Positions 33,383-41,591 of a stretch of 64,000 nucleotides of DNA are shown in pieces. Below the pieces are notes generated by a model. The model made no database searches. It worked only from the letters and a program-made list of their open reading frames with translations, and was not told where the DNA came from. Within the stretch, counting starts at the first letter, position 1. Every line of letters begins with the position of its first letter. Both the position numbers and the translations under genes were made by a program. Origin of the DNA: an uncultured Streptomyces sp. (GTDB lineage: Bacteria > Actinomycetota > Actinomycetes > Streptomycetales > Streptomycetaceae). Location: contig NZ_CANLBS010000011.1 in assembly GCF_947488945.1 (NCBI RefSeq), forward strand, positions 124,001 through 188,000, read 5' to 3'.

Positions 33383-33398
33383 CCGGGCGGCCGCCCGG
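33383..33398. terminator. Hairpin 6 (palindrome)
   Basis: CCGGGCGGCCGCCCGG is a 16-bp perfect palindrome; it lies 83 bases past the PL3 stop on the minus strand. Confidence 0.5.
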
Positions 33399-33480
33399 GT
33401 TCGTGTGCCGCGGCTCACGGGGCCGGAACCCCTCGACCGCGGACCCGGCTCGTCCGGCTGGGGGAGCCCGGAGAGGCCGG

Positions 33481-34320
33481 TCAGTTGTAGGTGATGTCCG
33501 ACGCGGCGTACTTGCAGTACGTGCCGTCGGGGCCGCTGCCGGTCTCCGTCGGCTCGTCGCCGTCGTCGTTGCCGGTGTAGCGGACGCACGGCTTGATCTT
33601 CTTGCTGCTGTCGCCGTGGATGCGGACCGACCTGAGCGTCGCCGTGTCCCCGTAGTTGGTGTTGATGCCGACCAGGGACGTGCCCGGCGCGGTCACGTCC
33701 ACGCCGTTCACCACGATCGTCCGCTTGTACTGCGTGGAGCAGTTGCCGCAGGACCGGACGAGCTTCCCGAAGTCCGACACCTGGAAGTCCCCGGTGATGG
33801 TCAGGGTGCCCGCCCCGTTGAACTGGAAGACCTTGTCCGAGGCCTTCTTCGCACCGCCGCCGGTCACCTTGTAGGTGGCGCTGGACGAGGTGCCCTTGAA
33901 GGACGCGGCGTCCTCGCCGACGTCCTCCCACCAGACGTTCTGGAGCGTGCAACTGCCCGAACAGTGGATGCCGTCGGCGCCCGGGGTGCCGATGATGACG
34001 TTCTTCAGCGTCGCCCCGTCCTTCAGCTTGAAGATCGGGTCCTGGCCCTCGTCCTGGCCGCCGTCACCGAGATCGCCGCTGCCGTAGTAGCGCTTCAGGC
34101 TGCCGTCGTACGTCCCGGAGACCGCGATGGTCGACGAGACGGCCTGGCTGCCCGAGGCGCTCGGCCAGGAGGCGACGGTGGCGGCGGCCCCGGCGGGCTG
34201 CGCCGTCAGGGTGGTGGCCACGGCGGCGCCGGTCATCACCAGGGCCGCCGTCAGCGCCGTGGCGGTGGAGCGGCGCCCGCGGCGCCGGCGGAGCGTGTGC
34301 TGTGCGGCTCGTTCCCTCAT
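33481..34320 (-). CDS. Secreted pectate lyase (PL3)
   Basis: 279 residues from an ATG at 34320. An Arg-rich N-terminus and hydrophobic core end near PAGAAATVASWP, a Sec signal peptide. The short beta-helix body matches PL3: PIFKLKDGATLKNVIIG, DGIHCSGSCTLQNVWWEDVGED, FGKLVRSCGNCS and a Cys-rich C-terminus giving disulfides. PL3 lyases are Ca-dependent and act on low-methylated pectate, complementing the PL1 enzyme that is encoded convergently. No strong ribosome site precedes the start. It appears monocistronic. Confidence 0.92.
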   Translation of the reverse strand: MRERAAQHTLRRRRGRRSTATALTAALVMTGAAVATTLTAQPAGAAATVASWPSASGSQAVSSTIAVSGTYDGSLKRYYGSGDLGDGGQDEGQDPIFKLKDGATLKNVIIGTPGADGIHCSGSCTLQNVWWEDVGEDAASFKGTSSSATYKVTGGGAKKASDKVFQFNGAGTLTITGDFQVSDFGKLVRSCGNCSTQYKRTIVVNGVDVTAPGTSLVGINTNYGDTATLRSVRIHGDSSKKIKPCVRYTGNDDGDEPTETGSGPDGTYCKYAASDITYN

Positions 34321-34477
34321 TGCGGATGTCCCGTCCGTCGGGGGTGGGGAGTGTGTGCGCTCCTTGGTCGCCACCGCCCGGGGATGGGTTGCCGGGTCCG
34401 CGATCTTTTTTCCGGGGGTCCGAAGCGGGGACGGCCCCTCCCCGGACGGCCGGGGTGGCCCGCCGCGCGGGCCCGGC

Positions 34478-35230
34478 TCACTCGGGCGTGAAGCCTCCGG
34501 CGGCCTTCTGCTCGCCGTTCGCACCGGCCGCACCGCCCGTGCCGCCTCCACCGTCCGCGCCGGTCCCCGCGGGCCGGCCCCGTACCGTGAACGTGTCCGC
34601 GCCGGAGTCGCGTGCGCCCTCCGCGTGGTTGTACTGCCCGGCGAAGGTGTGGGTGCCCGCGGGCACGGTCCGTCCGGGCTTCAGCGTCCACCGGAAGACC
34701 AGGAAGCCGTCCTCCCGGGACTCCGAGGCGACGAAGGCGTCGTTCGGCTGCGAGGTCCACGCCCCGGTGCTGTTCACCCCGCCGGTCTCCGCGATCCGCA
34801 GCTCCACCGTCAGCGTGGACAGCGGCCCGGCCGCCTCCACCACCAGGTCGCTCTGCGCCCAGTAGGCGTTGGAGCCGTCGTCCACCCTTCCCGACGCGCT
34901 CAACACCCCTGCGGGCGCTCCCTGTTCGGTGGTGGGCGGCGCGGTGGGAACGCTGCGGGGAGCGGGCGGCGCCGCCACCGACCCCTCGGGCGGCTCCCGG
35001 TGGGCCGCCGTGGTGACGGCGTACGCCCCCAGGACCAGTACCGCGCACACCGCGACCGTCGCCCCGGCGACCCGCAGCCACGGCACGGGCGTCCGCGGTG
35101 GACGCACCGGCCGTTTGGCGGGCGGCCCCTCGGCCATCCCGCGCTCGACCCGCGCCAGCATCCGCTCACGGTCCGGCCGGTGCGCCTCGGCCGTGCTCCG
35201 CAGCCTCTGCCGCAACTCCTCTTCCCTCAC
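34478..35230 (-). CDS. Single-pass membrane protein partnered with an ECF sigma factor
   Basis: 250 residues from a GTG at 35230 behind GGAGG; the GTG overlaps the sigma factor stop (GTGA). The first 45 residues are charged and cytosolic (REEELRQRLRSTAEAHRPDR), one membrane helix follows (WLRVAGATVAVCAVLVLGAYAV), then an extracytoplasmic Pro/Thr linker and a beta-rich domain (DLVVEAAGPLSTLTVELRIA to TFTVRGRP) with an unstructured tail. Position and topology suggest an anti-sigma factor or sigma-linked sensor, yet I see no zinc-binding anti-sigma motif, so this is inference. Confidence 0.75.
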   Translation of the reverse strand: MREEELRQRLRSTAEAHRPDRERMLARVERGMAEGPPAKRPVRPPRTPVPWLRVAGATVAVCAVLVLGAYAVTTAAHREPPEGSVAAPPAPRSVPTAPPTTEQGAPAGVLSASGRVDDGSNAYWAQSDLVVEAAGPLSTLTVELRIAETGGVNSTGAWTSQPNDAFVASESREDGFLVFRWTLKPGRTVPAGTHTFAGQYNHAEGARDSGADTFTVRGRPAGTGADGGGGTGGAAGANGEQKAAGGFTPE

Positions 35231-35802
35231 AGATGTCCTCCGCCGCGCTGCGCCACCGCCGCGACCACCCGGGCGGGCGCCGCGTCCCCGTCCGGACCGA
35301 GTATCCGCTGTAACTCGGCGATGCCCCGGGAGGTCTGGCTCTTGACCGTACCCACCGAGATGCCCAGGACGAGAGAGGTGTCGCGTTCGGACAGGTCGAA
35401 CGCGTGTCGCAGCACCACGCAGGCGCGCTTGCGGAACGGCAGTCTGCGCAGGGCCCCTTGGACGTCGACGACCGCCGACACGTCCGGATCGTCCACCGCG
35501 TGGCCGCCTTCGCCGTCGCGCGGCCCCCAGAACAGGGCGACCCTGCGGCGCTCGCGCACCGCGCTGCGGATGCGGGAGCGCGCCAGGTTGGCCACCACCC
35601 CCCGGGCGTAGGCGACCGGATGGTCGGCCGCCCGCACCCGGTCCCAGCGGTGCCACAGCGCCATCAGCGCGTCGGCCGCCAGATCGTCGGCCGCGTCCGC
35701 CTCGCCGGTCAGCAGTGCGGCGAGGCGCGCGAGTTCCGCGTAATGAGCCTCGAAGAACTGGTGGAACTCGGCGGCAGCGGCATCGTCGACGCATGTGCCC
35801 AC
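35227..35802 (-). CDS. ECF sigma factor, SigE-like family
   Basis: 191 residues from a GTG at 35802 with GAGGTA five bases upstream; the frame runs open for 47 more codons, but those residues do not look real. Region 2 (FHQFFEAHYAELARLAALLT to DDLAADALMALWHRWDRVRA) and region 4 (LRRLPFRKRACVVLRHAFDL then ISVGTVKSQTSRGIAELQRI) are clear. It redirects RNA polymerase to specific promoters. It is coupled to the membrane protein gene by GTGA overlap and sits inside the pectin island, though no link to pectin genes can be shown from sequence. Confidence 0.9.
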   Translation of the reverse strand: MGTCVDDAAAAEFHQFFEAHYAELARLAALLTGEADAADDLAADALMALWHRWDRVRAADHPVAYARGVVANLARSRIRSAVRERRRVALFWGPRDGEGGHAVDDPDVSAVVDVQGALRRLPFRKRACVVLRHAFDLSERDTSLVLGISVGTVKSQTSRGIAELQRILGPDGDAAPARVVAAVAQRGGGHL

Positions 35803-36140
35803 GGGTACCTCTTCTCTGCACTCGGGATCCCTGTTACGCCTGGGCTGGACCGTGTACGTTCCCGGACGCGCGCCGTCGACGGGCGGCGCCGGGAGCGCAA
35901 CCGGCGTCCCTCCGGCAAGCGCTTCGACATGGGTCTGAGACAAGTAAGGCGTAACACGCCGAAAACCTGAAGACCCTGTCGCCTAGGGAACAGTCCGGCT
36001 ACCCGTCGCGGAGGTCCGCCTTTCCGGGGAGCCCCGTGTCCGGCGGGTCCGGAACCGGGACGGCCCGGAGCGGCACACTGTCCGCACCGATCAACCGACG
36101 CGGCGACGCACCGGCCCTCCGGCGTCCCGGCCCCCGCCGG
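35803..36140. other. Gene-free interval
   Basis: No gene seen. It holds the control region of the sigma factor, including the small dyad GGCGT-AAC-ACGCC at 35948-35960, and a weak hairpin CCGGC-N12-GCCGG at 36119-36140 just behind the IclR gene. Confidence 0.4.
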
Positions 36141-36911
36141 TCAGAGCCGCCGGGTGGCGAGGGTGAGCCGGTCGCGGGCGTCGAAGAGGGCGTCCTTCAC
36201 CGCCTGCTCGTGCGCGGGCGTGAGCCGGGCCACCGGCACCGAGCAGCTGATCGCGTCGCGGGCCGGGGTGCGGTAGGGCACGGCGACTCCGAAGCAGCGC
36301 AGCCCGAGGGTGTTCTCCTCCCGGTCGACCGCGTACCCCTGCTCACGGACGACGGCCAGCTCCGCGATGAGCTGCTCGCGGTCGGTGAGGGTGTGCTCGG
36401 TCAGCGCCGGCAGCGTGGCCGGCAGCAGCGCGCGGACCTGGTCGTCGGTGTGGGTGGCGAGCAGCGCCTTGCCGAGCGAGGTCGAGTGGGCGGGCAGCCG
36501 GCGGCCGACGCGGGTGAAGGGGCGCAGGTAGTGCTGCGACTGGCGGGTGGCGAGGTAGACGACGTTGGTCCCGTCGAGCCGGGCCAGGTGGATGGTCTCG
36601 GTGGTGTCGTCGGCGAGCCGGTCCAGCGTCGGCCGGGCCGCGGCCACCACCTCGTCACCGTCGATGTACGAGGTGCCGACCAGCAGGGCCCGCACCCCGA
36701 TGCCGTACCGGGTGCCGGTCGCGTCCGTCTCGACCCAGCCGAGCTCCACCAGGGTGCGCAGCAGCATGTAGAGACTGGACTTCGGGTACCCCACCGCCTC
36801 CTGGACCGAGGCCAGCGCGTGCATGCCGGGCCGGCCCGCGAAGTACTCGAGCAATTCCACGGTCCGCACCGCGGACTTGACCTGCGCCCCGCCGGACTCG
36901 GCCACCGCCAT
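36141..36911 (-). CDS. IclR-family regulator
   Basis: 256 residues from an ATG at 36911 with GAGAGGGG seven bases upstream; an earlier in-frame ATG at 36938 has no spaced site. The N-terminal winged helix (VKSAVRTVELLEYFAGRPGM to YPKSSLYMLLRTLVELGWVE) and GAF-like IclR effector domain (HLARLDGTNVVYLATRQS, LPAHSTSLGKALLA, CSVPVARLTP) are clear. IclR proteins in this context (KdgR type) sense uronate breakdown products. It is divergent from the ketoglutarate-semialdehyde dehydrogenase gene with a dyad-rich gap of about 150 bp between the two start codons, so it probably controls that gene. Confidence 0.92.
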   Translation of the reverse strand: MAVAESGGAQVKSAVRTVELLEYFAGRPGMHALASVQEAVGYPKSSLYMLLRTLVELGWVETDATGTRYGIGVRALLVGTSYIDGDEVVAAARPTLDRLADDTTETIHLARLDGTNVVYLATRQSQHYLRPFTRVGRRLPAHSTSLGKALLATHTDDQVRALLPATLPALTEHTLTDREQLIAELAVVREQGYAVDREENTLGLRCFGVAVPYRTPARDAISCSVPVARLTPAHEQAVKDALFDARDRLTLATRRL

Positions 36912-36999
36912 CGTCGTGCCCCTCTCGGCCTTCGCCATCCTGCGACTTCTTGCCAACGCGCGACGCGCGGAAATAGAGTCCCCGTACATTCACGATCAG

Positions 37000-37022
37000 G
37001 AACTTTGTTCAGAATAGCGAAC
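37000..37022. promoter_or_regulatory. Candidate IclR operator
   Basis: GAAC-TTT-GTTC-N8-GAAC: two overlapping dyads sharing the central GTTC, 40-60 bases before the dehydrogenase start. A partial match to the udh/kdgD element, TTCAC-GATC-AGGAA, begins at 36989. Confidence 0.5.
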
Positions 37023-37062
37023 GAGTCCGTGAGCGTGGCACGCGGACCGGGAAGGAACAACG

Positions 37063-38583
37063 GTGTCAGCAACACCAGTCTGGAGTGTGGACCCCCGCAC
37101 CGGGAACCGGCGTGAGCAGGTCGCCTCGGAGGCCACCGCGGAAGAGGTCGACCGGGTCGTACGGGCCGCCCACGCGGTCCGCGCGTCGCTCGCCGACCGC
37201 ACCGTGCGCGCCGCGTTCCTGCGCACCGCCGCCGACCGGCTGGCGGAGGCCGGGGAGCACGTCATCGAGGCCGCCGACGCGGAGACCGCGCTCGGCCCGG
37301 CCCGGCTCACCGGCGAACTCGCGCGCACCGCAGCCCAGTTGCGGGCCTTCGCCGAGGTGGTCGACGAGGGCGCCTTCCTCGACGTCCACATCGACCACGA
37401 GGACGGCTCCCGCACCCCGCCGTGGCCCGACCTGCGCCGCTACAAGATTCCGCTCGGCGTCGTCGCCGTCTACGCGGCCAGCAACTTCCCGCTCGCCTTC
37501 TCGGTGCCCGGCGGCGACACCGCCAGCGCCCTGGCCGCCGGTTGCCCCGTCGTCGTCAAGTCGCACCCCGACCACCCGGCCACCTCGGAGCTGTGCGCGT
37601 CGGTGCTGCGCCGGGCCGCGCAGGAGAGCGGACTGCCCGCCGACGTGGTGCAGTTGGTGCACGGCTTCGAAGCCGGCGTCGAACTGGTGCGCCACCCGCT
37701 GGTGAGCGCGGCCGGCTTCACCGGGTCGGTCCGCGGCGGGCGCGCGCTGTTCGACGCCGCCGCCGCCCGCCCGAACCCCATCCCCTTCCACGGCGAACTC
37801 GGCTCGCTCAACCCGGTCGTCGTGACCGGGGCCGCGGCGGCCGAGCGCGGCGCGGAGATCGGCGCCGGGCTCGGCGTCTCGATGACCATGGGCGTCGGCC
37901 AGTTCTGCACCAAGCCCGGCTTCGTCCTCGTCCCGGCGGGCGAGACCGGCGACGGCCTGCTGAAGTCGCTCACCGCCACCGTCAGCGACGCGGGCTCCGG
38001 CGTCATGCTCGACCACCGGATGCGGGACGCGTTCGTGTCCGGCGTGGCCGAGCGCGCCGGACTGCCGGACGTCGAGTCCCCGGTGACCCCGGGCGCCGGC
38101 GGCGAGCACACCGTCTCCGCCGGTTACGTGACCGTGCCCGCCGCCCGGCTCACCGCCGAGGGGCCGCACGACGCGCTCCTGGAGGAGTGCTTCGGCCCGG
38201 TCACCGTCGTCGCCCGCTACGACTCGCAGGACGAGGTCGCCGCCGTACTCGGCCGCCTCCCCGGCAACCTCACGGCGACGCTCCACATCGCCACCGAGAG
38301 CGCCGACGACGACGCCGCCGACCTGCTGGCCGAGCTCACCCCACTGGCCGGGCGCGTCCTGGTCAACGCCTGGCCCACCGGTGTCGCGGTCGCGCCCGCC
38401 CAGACCCACGGCGGCCCGTACCCGGCCACCACCTCCCCTTCGACGTCGGTCGGCGCGACGGCGATCGAGCGCTGGCTGCGGCCGGTCAGCTACCAGTCGA
38501 CGCCCGAGGCGCTGCTCCCGCCCGAGCTGCGCGAGTCCAACCCGCTGGGCCTGCCCCGCCGCGTCGACGGACGCCGCGCATGA
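37063..38583 (+). CDS. 2-oxoglutarate-semialdehyde dehydrogenase (NADP-type aldehyde dehydrogenase)
   Basis: 506 residues from a GTG with GAAGGA upstream. Aldehyde dehydrogenase fold with general base Glu245 (FHGELGSLNPV) and catalytic Cys282 (GQFCTKPG); the cofactor site includes VVKSHPDHP. The form with FHGELGSLNP and GQFCTKPG is typical of ketoglutarate-semialdehyde dehydrogenases, which finish the oxidative uronate and pentose pathways by making 2-oxoglutarate. Both kdgD and the arabonate-type branch in this island would feed it. Divergent IclR regulator upstream; stop overlaps the next ATG (ATGA). Confidence 0.9.
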   Translation: MSATPVWSVDPRTGNRREQVASEATAEEVDRVVRAAHAVRASLADRTVRAAFLRTAADRLAEAGEHVIEAADAETALGPARLTGELARTAAQLRAFAEVVDEGAFLDVHIDHEDGSRTPPWPDLRRYKIPLGVVAVYAASNFPLAFSVPGGDTASALAAGCPVVVKSHPDHPATSELCASVLRRAAQESGLPADVVQLVHGFEAGVELVRHPLVSAAGFTGSVRGGRALFDAAAARPNPIPFHGELGSLNPVVVTGAAAAERGAEIGAGLGVSMTMGVGQFCTKPGFVLVPAGETGDGLLKSLTATVSDAGSGVMLDHRMRDAFVSGVAERAGLPDVESPVTPGAGGEHTVSAGYVTVPAARLTAEGPHDALLEECFGPVTVVARYDSQDEVAAVLGRLPGNLTATLHIATESADDDAADLLAELTPLAGRVLVNAWPTGVAVAPAQTHGGPYPATTSPSTSVGATAIERWLRPVSYQSTPEALLPPELRESNPLGLPRRVDGRRA

Positions 38584-39191
38584 GCCTGGAACTGCCCGAA
38601 CTCCCCTTCGCTCTTGACCCGTTCGGGCCCGAGGGGGAGTGGGCGTACGCGGACGGGACGCTGACCGGCCGGGCCGGACCCCGGCAGGACCGCTTCGTGC
38701 CGCCGGGCGGCGACGGCCTGGAGCCGGCGAGCGACGCTCCCCGGCTGCTCGGCATCCCGCCCGCCGGGGACTTCCAGCTGATCGGCCGGGTACGGGTCGG
38801 TTTCGCCGGAGCCTTCGACGCCGGCGTGCTCTATCTGCACGTCGGCGAGCGGGAGTGGGCGAAGCTCTGCCTGGAACTCTCGCCGGCCGAGCCGACGATC
38901 TGCACGGTCGTCACCCGCGGGCACTCCGACGACGTCAACTCCTTCGTCGTGGACGGCGACACGTTCTGGCTGCGGCTCAGCCGCAACGGCTCCGCCTTCG
39001 CCTTCCACGCCTCGTCCGACGGCGTCACCTGGACCTTCGTCCGGGTCTTCGCGCTCGGCGACGAGGCGGCGGCGGCCTCGGCCGCGGTCGGCTTCCTCGT
39101 CCAGTCGCCGACCGGCGAGGGCTGCGAGGCGTCCTTCGACCGGATCGAGTTCCGCGCGGAGGGCGTCAAGGACCTCCGTTCGGGCGACTGA
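38580..39191 (+). CDS. DUF1349-type beta-sandwich protein
   Basis: 203 residues, no signal peptide. The fold reads as a concanavalin-like beta-sandwich of the DUF1349 kind: DFQLIGRVRVGFAGAFDAGVLYL, EREWAKLCLELSP, FWLRLSRNGSAFAFHASSDG and WTFVRVF. These proteins are often fused to or encoded beside sugar enzymes and may bind or modify carbohydrates; no catalytic activity is claimed. It overlaps the dehydrogenase stop by ATGA, tying it to uronate catabolism. A 17-bp terminator follows. Confidence 0.85.
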   Translation: MSLELPELPFALDPFGPEGEWAYADGTLTGRAGPRQDRFVPPGGDGLEPASDAPRLLGIPPAGDFQLIGRVRVGFAGAFDAGVLYLHVGEREWAKLCLELSPAEPTICTVVTRGHSDDVNSFVVDGDTFWLRLSRNGSAFAFHASSDGVTWTFVRVFALGDEAAAASAAVGFLVQSPTGEGCEASFDRIEFRAEGVKDLRSGD

Positions 39192-39236
39192 ACCGGCCCT
39201 GCACGGGGGGCACGGGGACGCATCCGGGCTTCACGG

Positions 39237-39274
39237 ACGGCGGGCCGCACCGGGACTCCGGTGCGGCCCGCCGT
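39237..39274. terminator. 17-bp perfect bidirectional terminator
   Basis: ACGGCGGGCCGCACCGG-GACT-CCGGTGCGGCCCGCCGT between the convergent DUF1349 and FAD-oxidase genes. Confidence 0.85.
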
Positions 39275-39312
39275 TCCTGCGTCCACGTAGGTGCAAGCCG
39301 GGGCGCGGCCGG

Positions 39313-41184
39313 TCAGGCGCGGACCAGCCGGTCGGTGAAGGCGTTGCCGAACACACCGTGCGGATCGAGCCGGTCCAGCAGTCCGACGGCCTCCGCCCAC
39401 TGCCCGGCCCCGTACGAGCCAGGCACCTTGATCCCGATGACCTCCTCGTCGGACCAGGCCGCGGAGTCGGTGTACCCCCAGCCCTTCGACCACTCGACGC
39501 GGGCCAGGGCGTGGCCGCCGTCGAAGGTCCGCATCAGGAACCGCTCCAGCTCCCGGTAGAAGGCGTGCGCGCCGGGGGTGGACGGCTGCGTCAGCACGTC
39601 CACCCAGACCGCGCAGTCGTACTCCGGGTGGTCGGGGTGCGGCCGCACGACGGACAGCAGCGGCGGACGGGCGCCGGGGACGGCCGAGTCCTCGGGTCGG
39701 TCGAGGCCGCTCACCCGGATCTCCACCTGCCCGTTGACGGGGAACTCACCGACCGCCGCGTGCGCCTTCAGCGAGGCGTCGTAGTGGGCGGCGAACTCGG
39801 AGACCACCCGCTGCACATCGGCCCGCCTGGTGAGGATCGCGTACCCGTTGGCGGTCTCGCGCAGGGTGGTGGGACGCAGGTAGAACGTCAGGTCGTGCGA
39901 GGGCCCCCACAGGTCGCTGGAGAAGGTGGTGAGCAGCCCGGCGGCGGCAGCGGTGTACTGCGCCGCGCCGAACGCCGGGGCCAGGTACCAGGCCGCCTGC
40001 CCCACCAGTTGCCCCGCCAGGCGCGCGACGGGCGTCGGGATCGAGTCGCTGAACGGGTAGTTGTACGGGTGGCTCACGGTCCGCGCGGTCGGCGGCCGCT
40101 CCGGGCTGAGGCTCCACACCTTCAGCCACGGCTTGTCGGTGAACGCGAACCAGATCGCCTCCACCCGCCCCGAGCGGTCCAGGAAGTCCGCGAAGGTGTT
40201 CCCGCGCGACGCGAGCGCGCTGCCCGGCGCGGCGAACAACTCGTCCGTGGTGAGGTCGACCCGGCTCTCGCAGCGCAGCGGCACCTCCTCACCGGCCTGG
40301 AGCACCGCCTCCACGATCAGCCCGCGCCCGAGATGCGTGGCCAGTGCCTCGCACTCCTCGTCGGAGCCCCGGTGGAAGGTCCGCACCACGTACTGCGCAC
40401 GCGCGGCATCCCACACCACGGCCGTGAGCGCCAGCACCAGATTGCTCAGCGTCCCGTACGTGTGGCCGGGCCGCGCCGCCTCCCCGACGGCGGGCACGCT
40501 GGTGCCGTGCGCGTCGATCGCCAGCGTGCCGCCGAGCGTCAGCTCGCCGGGCGCCGGGGTGTTGGTGACGCCCAGCCCGTGATCGGCGAGGAAGGCCATC
40601 AGCGTCTCCAGGGTCACCCCGGTCTGCGCCCGCACCGCCCCCGGCGCCCCGGCGGGCGGCGTCGTCAACTCCATGTGCGTCAGATGGGTGGTGGTGTCCA
40701 TCAGAAGCACCCGCCGGTCCGACTCGGTGGGCCCGGTGATGGTGAGCGGCGACCAGTTGTGCGACTTCCCGCGCGCCCGCAGCCGCCAGCCGTTGGCGTG
40801 CGCCCAGTTGGCGAGATCCGCGATGTCCTGCCCGGAGCGGGGGGCGCAGGCCCAGAGCCCGGTGTGGGTGATCTCGCCGGCCCAGTTGACGTACGGGGTG
40901 CGGTACGCCGTCAGGCCGGCCGGCAGCACCGGGGGCGGCGTGAGCGACAGCGTGCCCGCAGCCGCGGCGGCCACCGGGGCCCCGGCGGGCAGCACCCCGG
41001 CCGGAACGGCCATCGCCCCGCCCACCACGGCCGCGGCCCGCAGCACGTTGCGGCGGGAGGGCGGGGCGGGGGCGGGTGACGCCGGGGAGGAAGCGGCGGG
41101 GGTTTCGGCGGGTTTTCCGGAAAGGAATCCGGAGCGGGCGGCGGAGTCGAAAGGGTCAACCATGGGCGTGAATGTATGCCGCAT
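39313..41184 (-). CDS. Exported FAD-dependent oxidase, cholesterol oxidase type II-like
   Basis: 623 residues from an ATG at 41184 (MRHTFTPMVD); an ATG at 41163 is an alternative. A Tat-type signal SRRNVLRAAAVVGG with Arg44-Arg45 sits behind an unusually long 40-residue lead. The VAO/PCMH FAD-binding domain includes LRARGKSHNWSPL, whose His aligns with the residue that holds FAD covalently in type II cholesterol oxidase, and ELTLGGTLAIDAHGTS. The second half resembles the cholesterol oxidase substrate-binding domain (IWFAFTDKPWLKVWSL, DLTFYLRPTTLRETANGY, LDPHGVFGNAFTDRL). It would oxidise an alcohol outside the cell with release of peroxide; a sterol substrate is likely but not certain. Confidence 0.87.
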   Translation of the reverse strand: MRHTFTPMVDPFDSAARSGFLSGKPAETPAASSPASPAPAPPSRRNVLRAAAVVGGAMAVPAGVLPAGAPVAAAAAGTLSLTPPPVLPAGLTAYRTPYVNWAGEITHTGLWACAPRSGQDIADLANWAHANGWRLRARGKSHNWSPLTITGPTESDRRVLLMDTTTHLTHMELTTPPAGAPGAVRAQTGVTLETLMAFLADHGLGVTNTPAPGELTLGGTLAIDAHGTSVPAVGEAARPGHTYGTLSNLVLALTAVVWDAARAQYVVRTFHRGSDEECEALATHLGRGLIVEAVLQAGEEVPLRCESRVDLTTDELFAAPGSALASRGNTFADFLDRSGRVEAIWFAFTDKPWLKVWSLSPERPPTARTVSHPYNYPFSDSIPTPVARLAGQLVGQAAWYLAPAFGAAQYTAAAAGLLTTFSSDLWGPSHDLTFYLRPTTLRETANGYAILTRRADVQRVVSEFAAHYDASLKAHAAVGEFPVNGQVEIRVSGLDRPEDSAVPGARPPLLSVVRPHPDHPEYDCAVWVDVLTQPSTPGAHAFYRELERFLMRTFDGGHALARVEWSKGWGYTDSAAWSDEEVIGIKVPGSYGAGQWAEAVGLLDRLDPHGVFGNAFTDRLVRA

Positions 41185-41591
41185 GTTTGTCCGGCCGCCG
41201 AATTCCCCGGAACGGGACACGGGATTCGTGATCCAGGTGTAACTTACGCCGCCGGCAACCTGGTTGGGGGCATCCTGTGGTCCCGCGCGCTCGGGTGGAC
41301 CGTCCGGAAATCATCGAACAGGCGGGCAGGCGGTGGGCGCGGTGCGGGCCGGTCGGGCGCCCCGTGCCGACGTGCGCGAGGGGGCGGACGACGATGACCG
41401 GACCCTCGTGCGTGCGCAGCCGGCGGGTCGGGCACCGGGCGTTCCCGGCGATGTCGGCCGAAGCAGGCACCCCCGCGGCCTCCGCGCCCGTCAGCGGCTT
41501 CTTCCCGATCCGTGCGGCGCCCCGACCGATGGCTCGTTCGGCGGAACCGGCCGACGGGCCGTCGGGCCGGCCGGAATGCGGGAGCGACGTC
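41185..41591. other. Gene-free interval upstream of the FAD oxidase
   Basis: About 400 bp, no believable gene. The right half is featureless G/C-rich sequence behind the GNAT gene. The left 120 bp is AT-richer and holds the oxidase promoter with a palindrome nest. Confidence 0.5.
41233..41263. promoter_or_regulatory. Nested dyad upstream of the FAD oxidase
   Basis: CCAGGT at 41233 and ACCTGG at 41258 form outer arms 19 bases apart; the palindrome GTAACTTAC (41239-41247) lies inside. About 50-80 bases before the oxidase start; candidate regulator site. Confidence 0.45.

Larger units (their letters stand above)
32980..33480. other. Gene-free interval packed with hairpins
   Basis: About 500 bp between the convergent PL1 and PL3 genes. 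I find no believable gene. It contains six perfect inverted repeats and a three-copy direct repeat, each listed separately. Confidence 0.75.
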
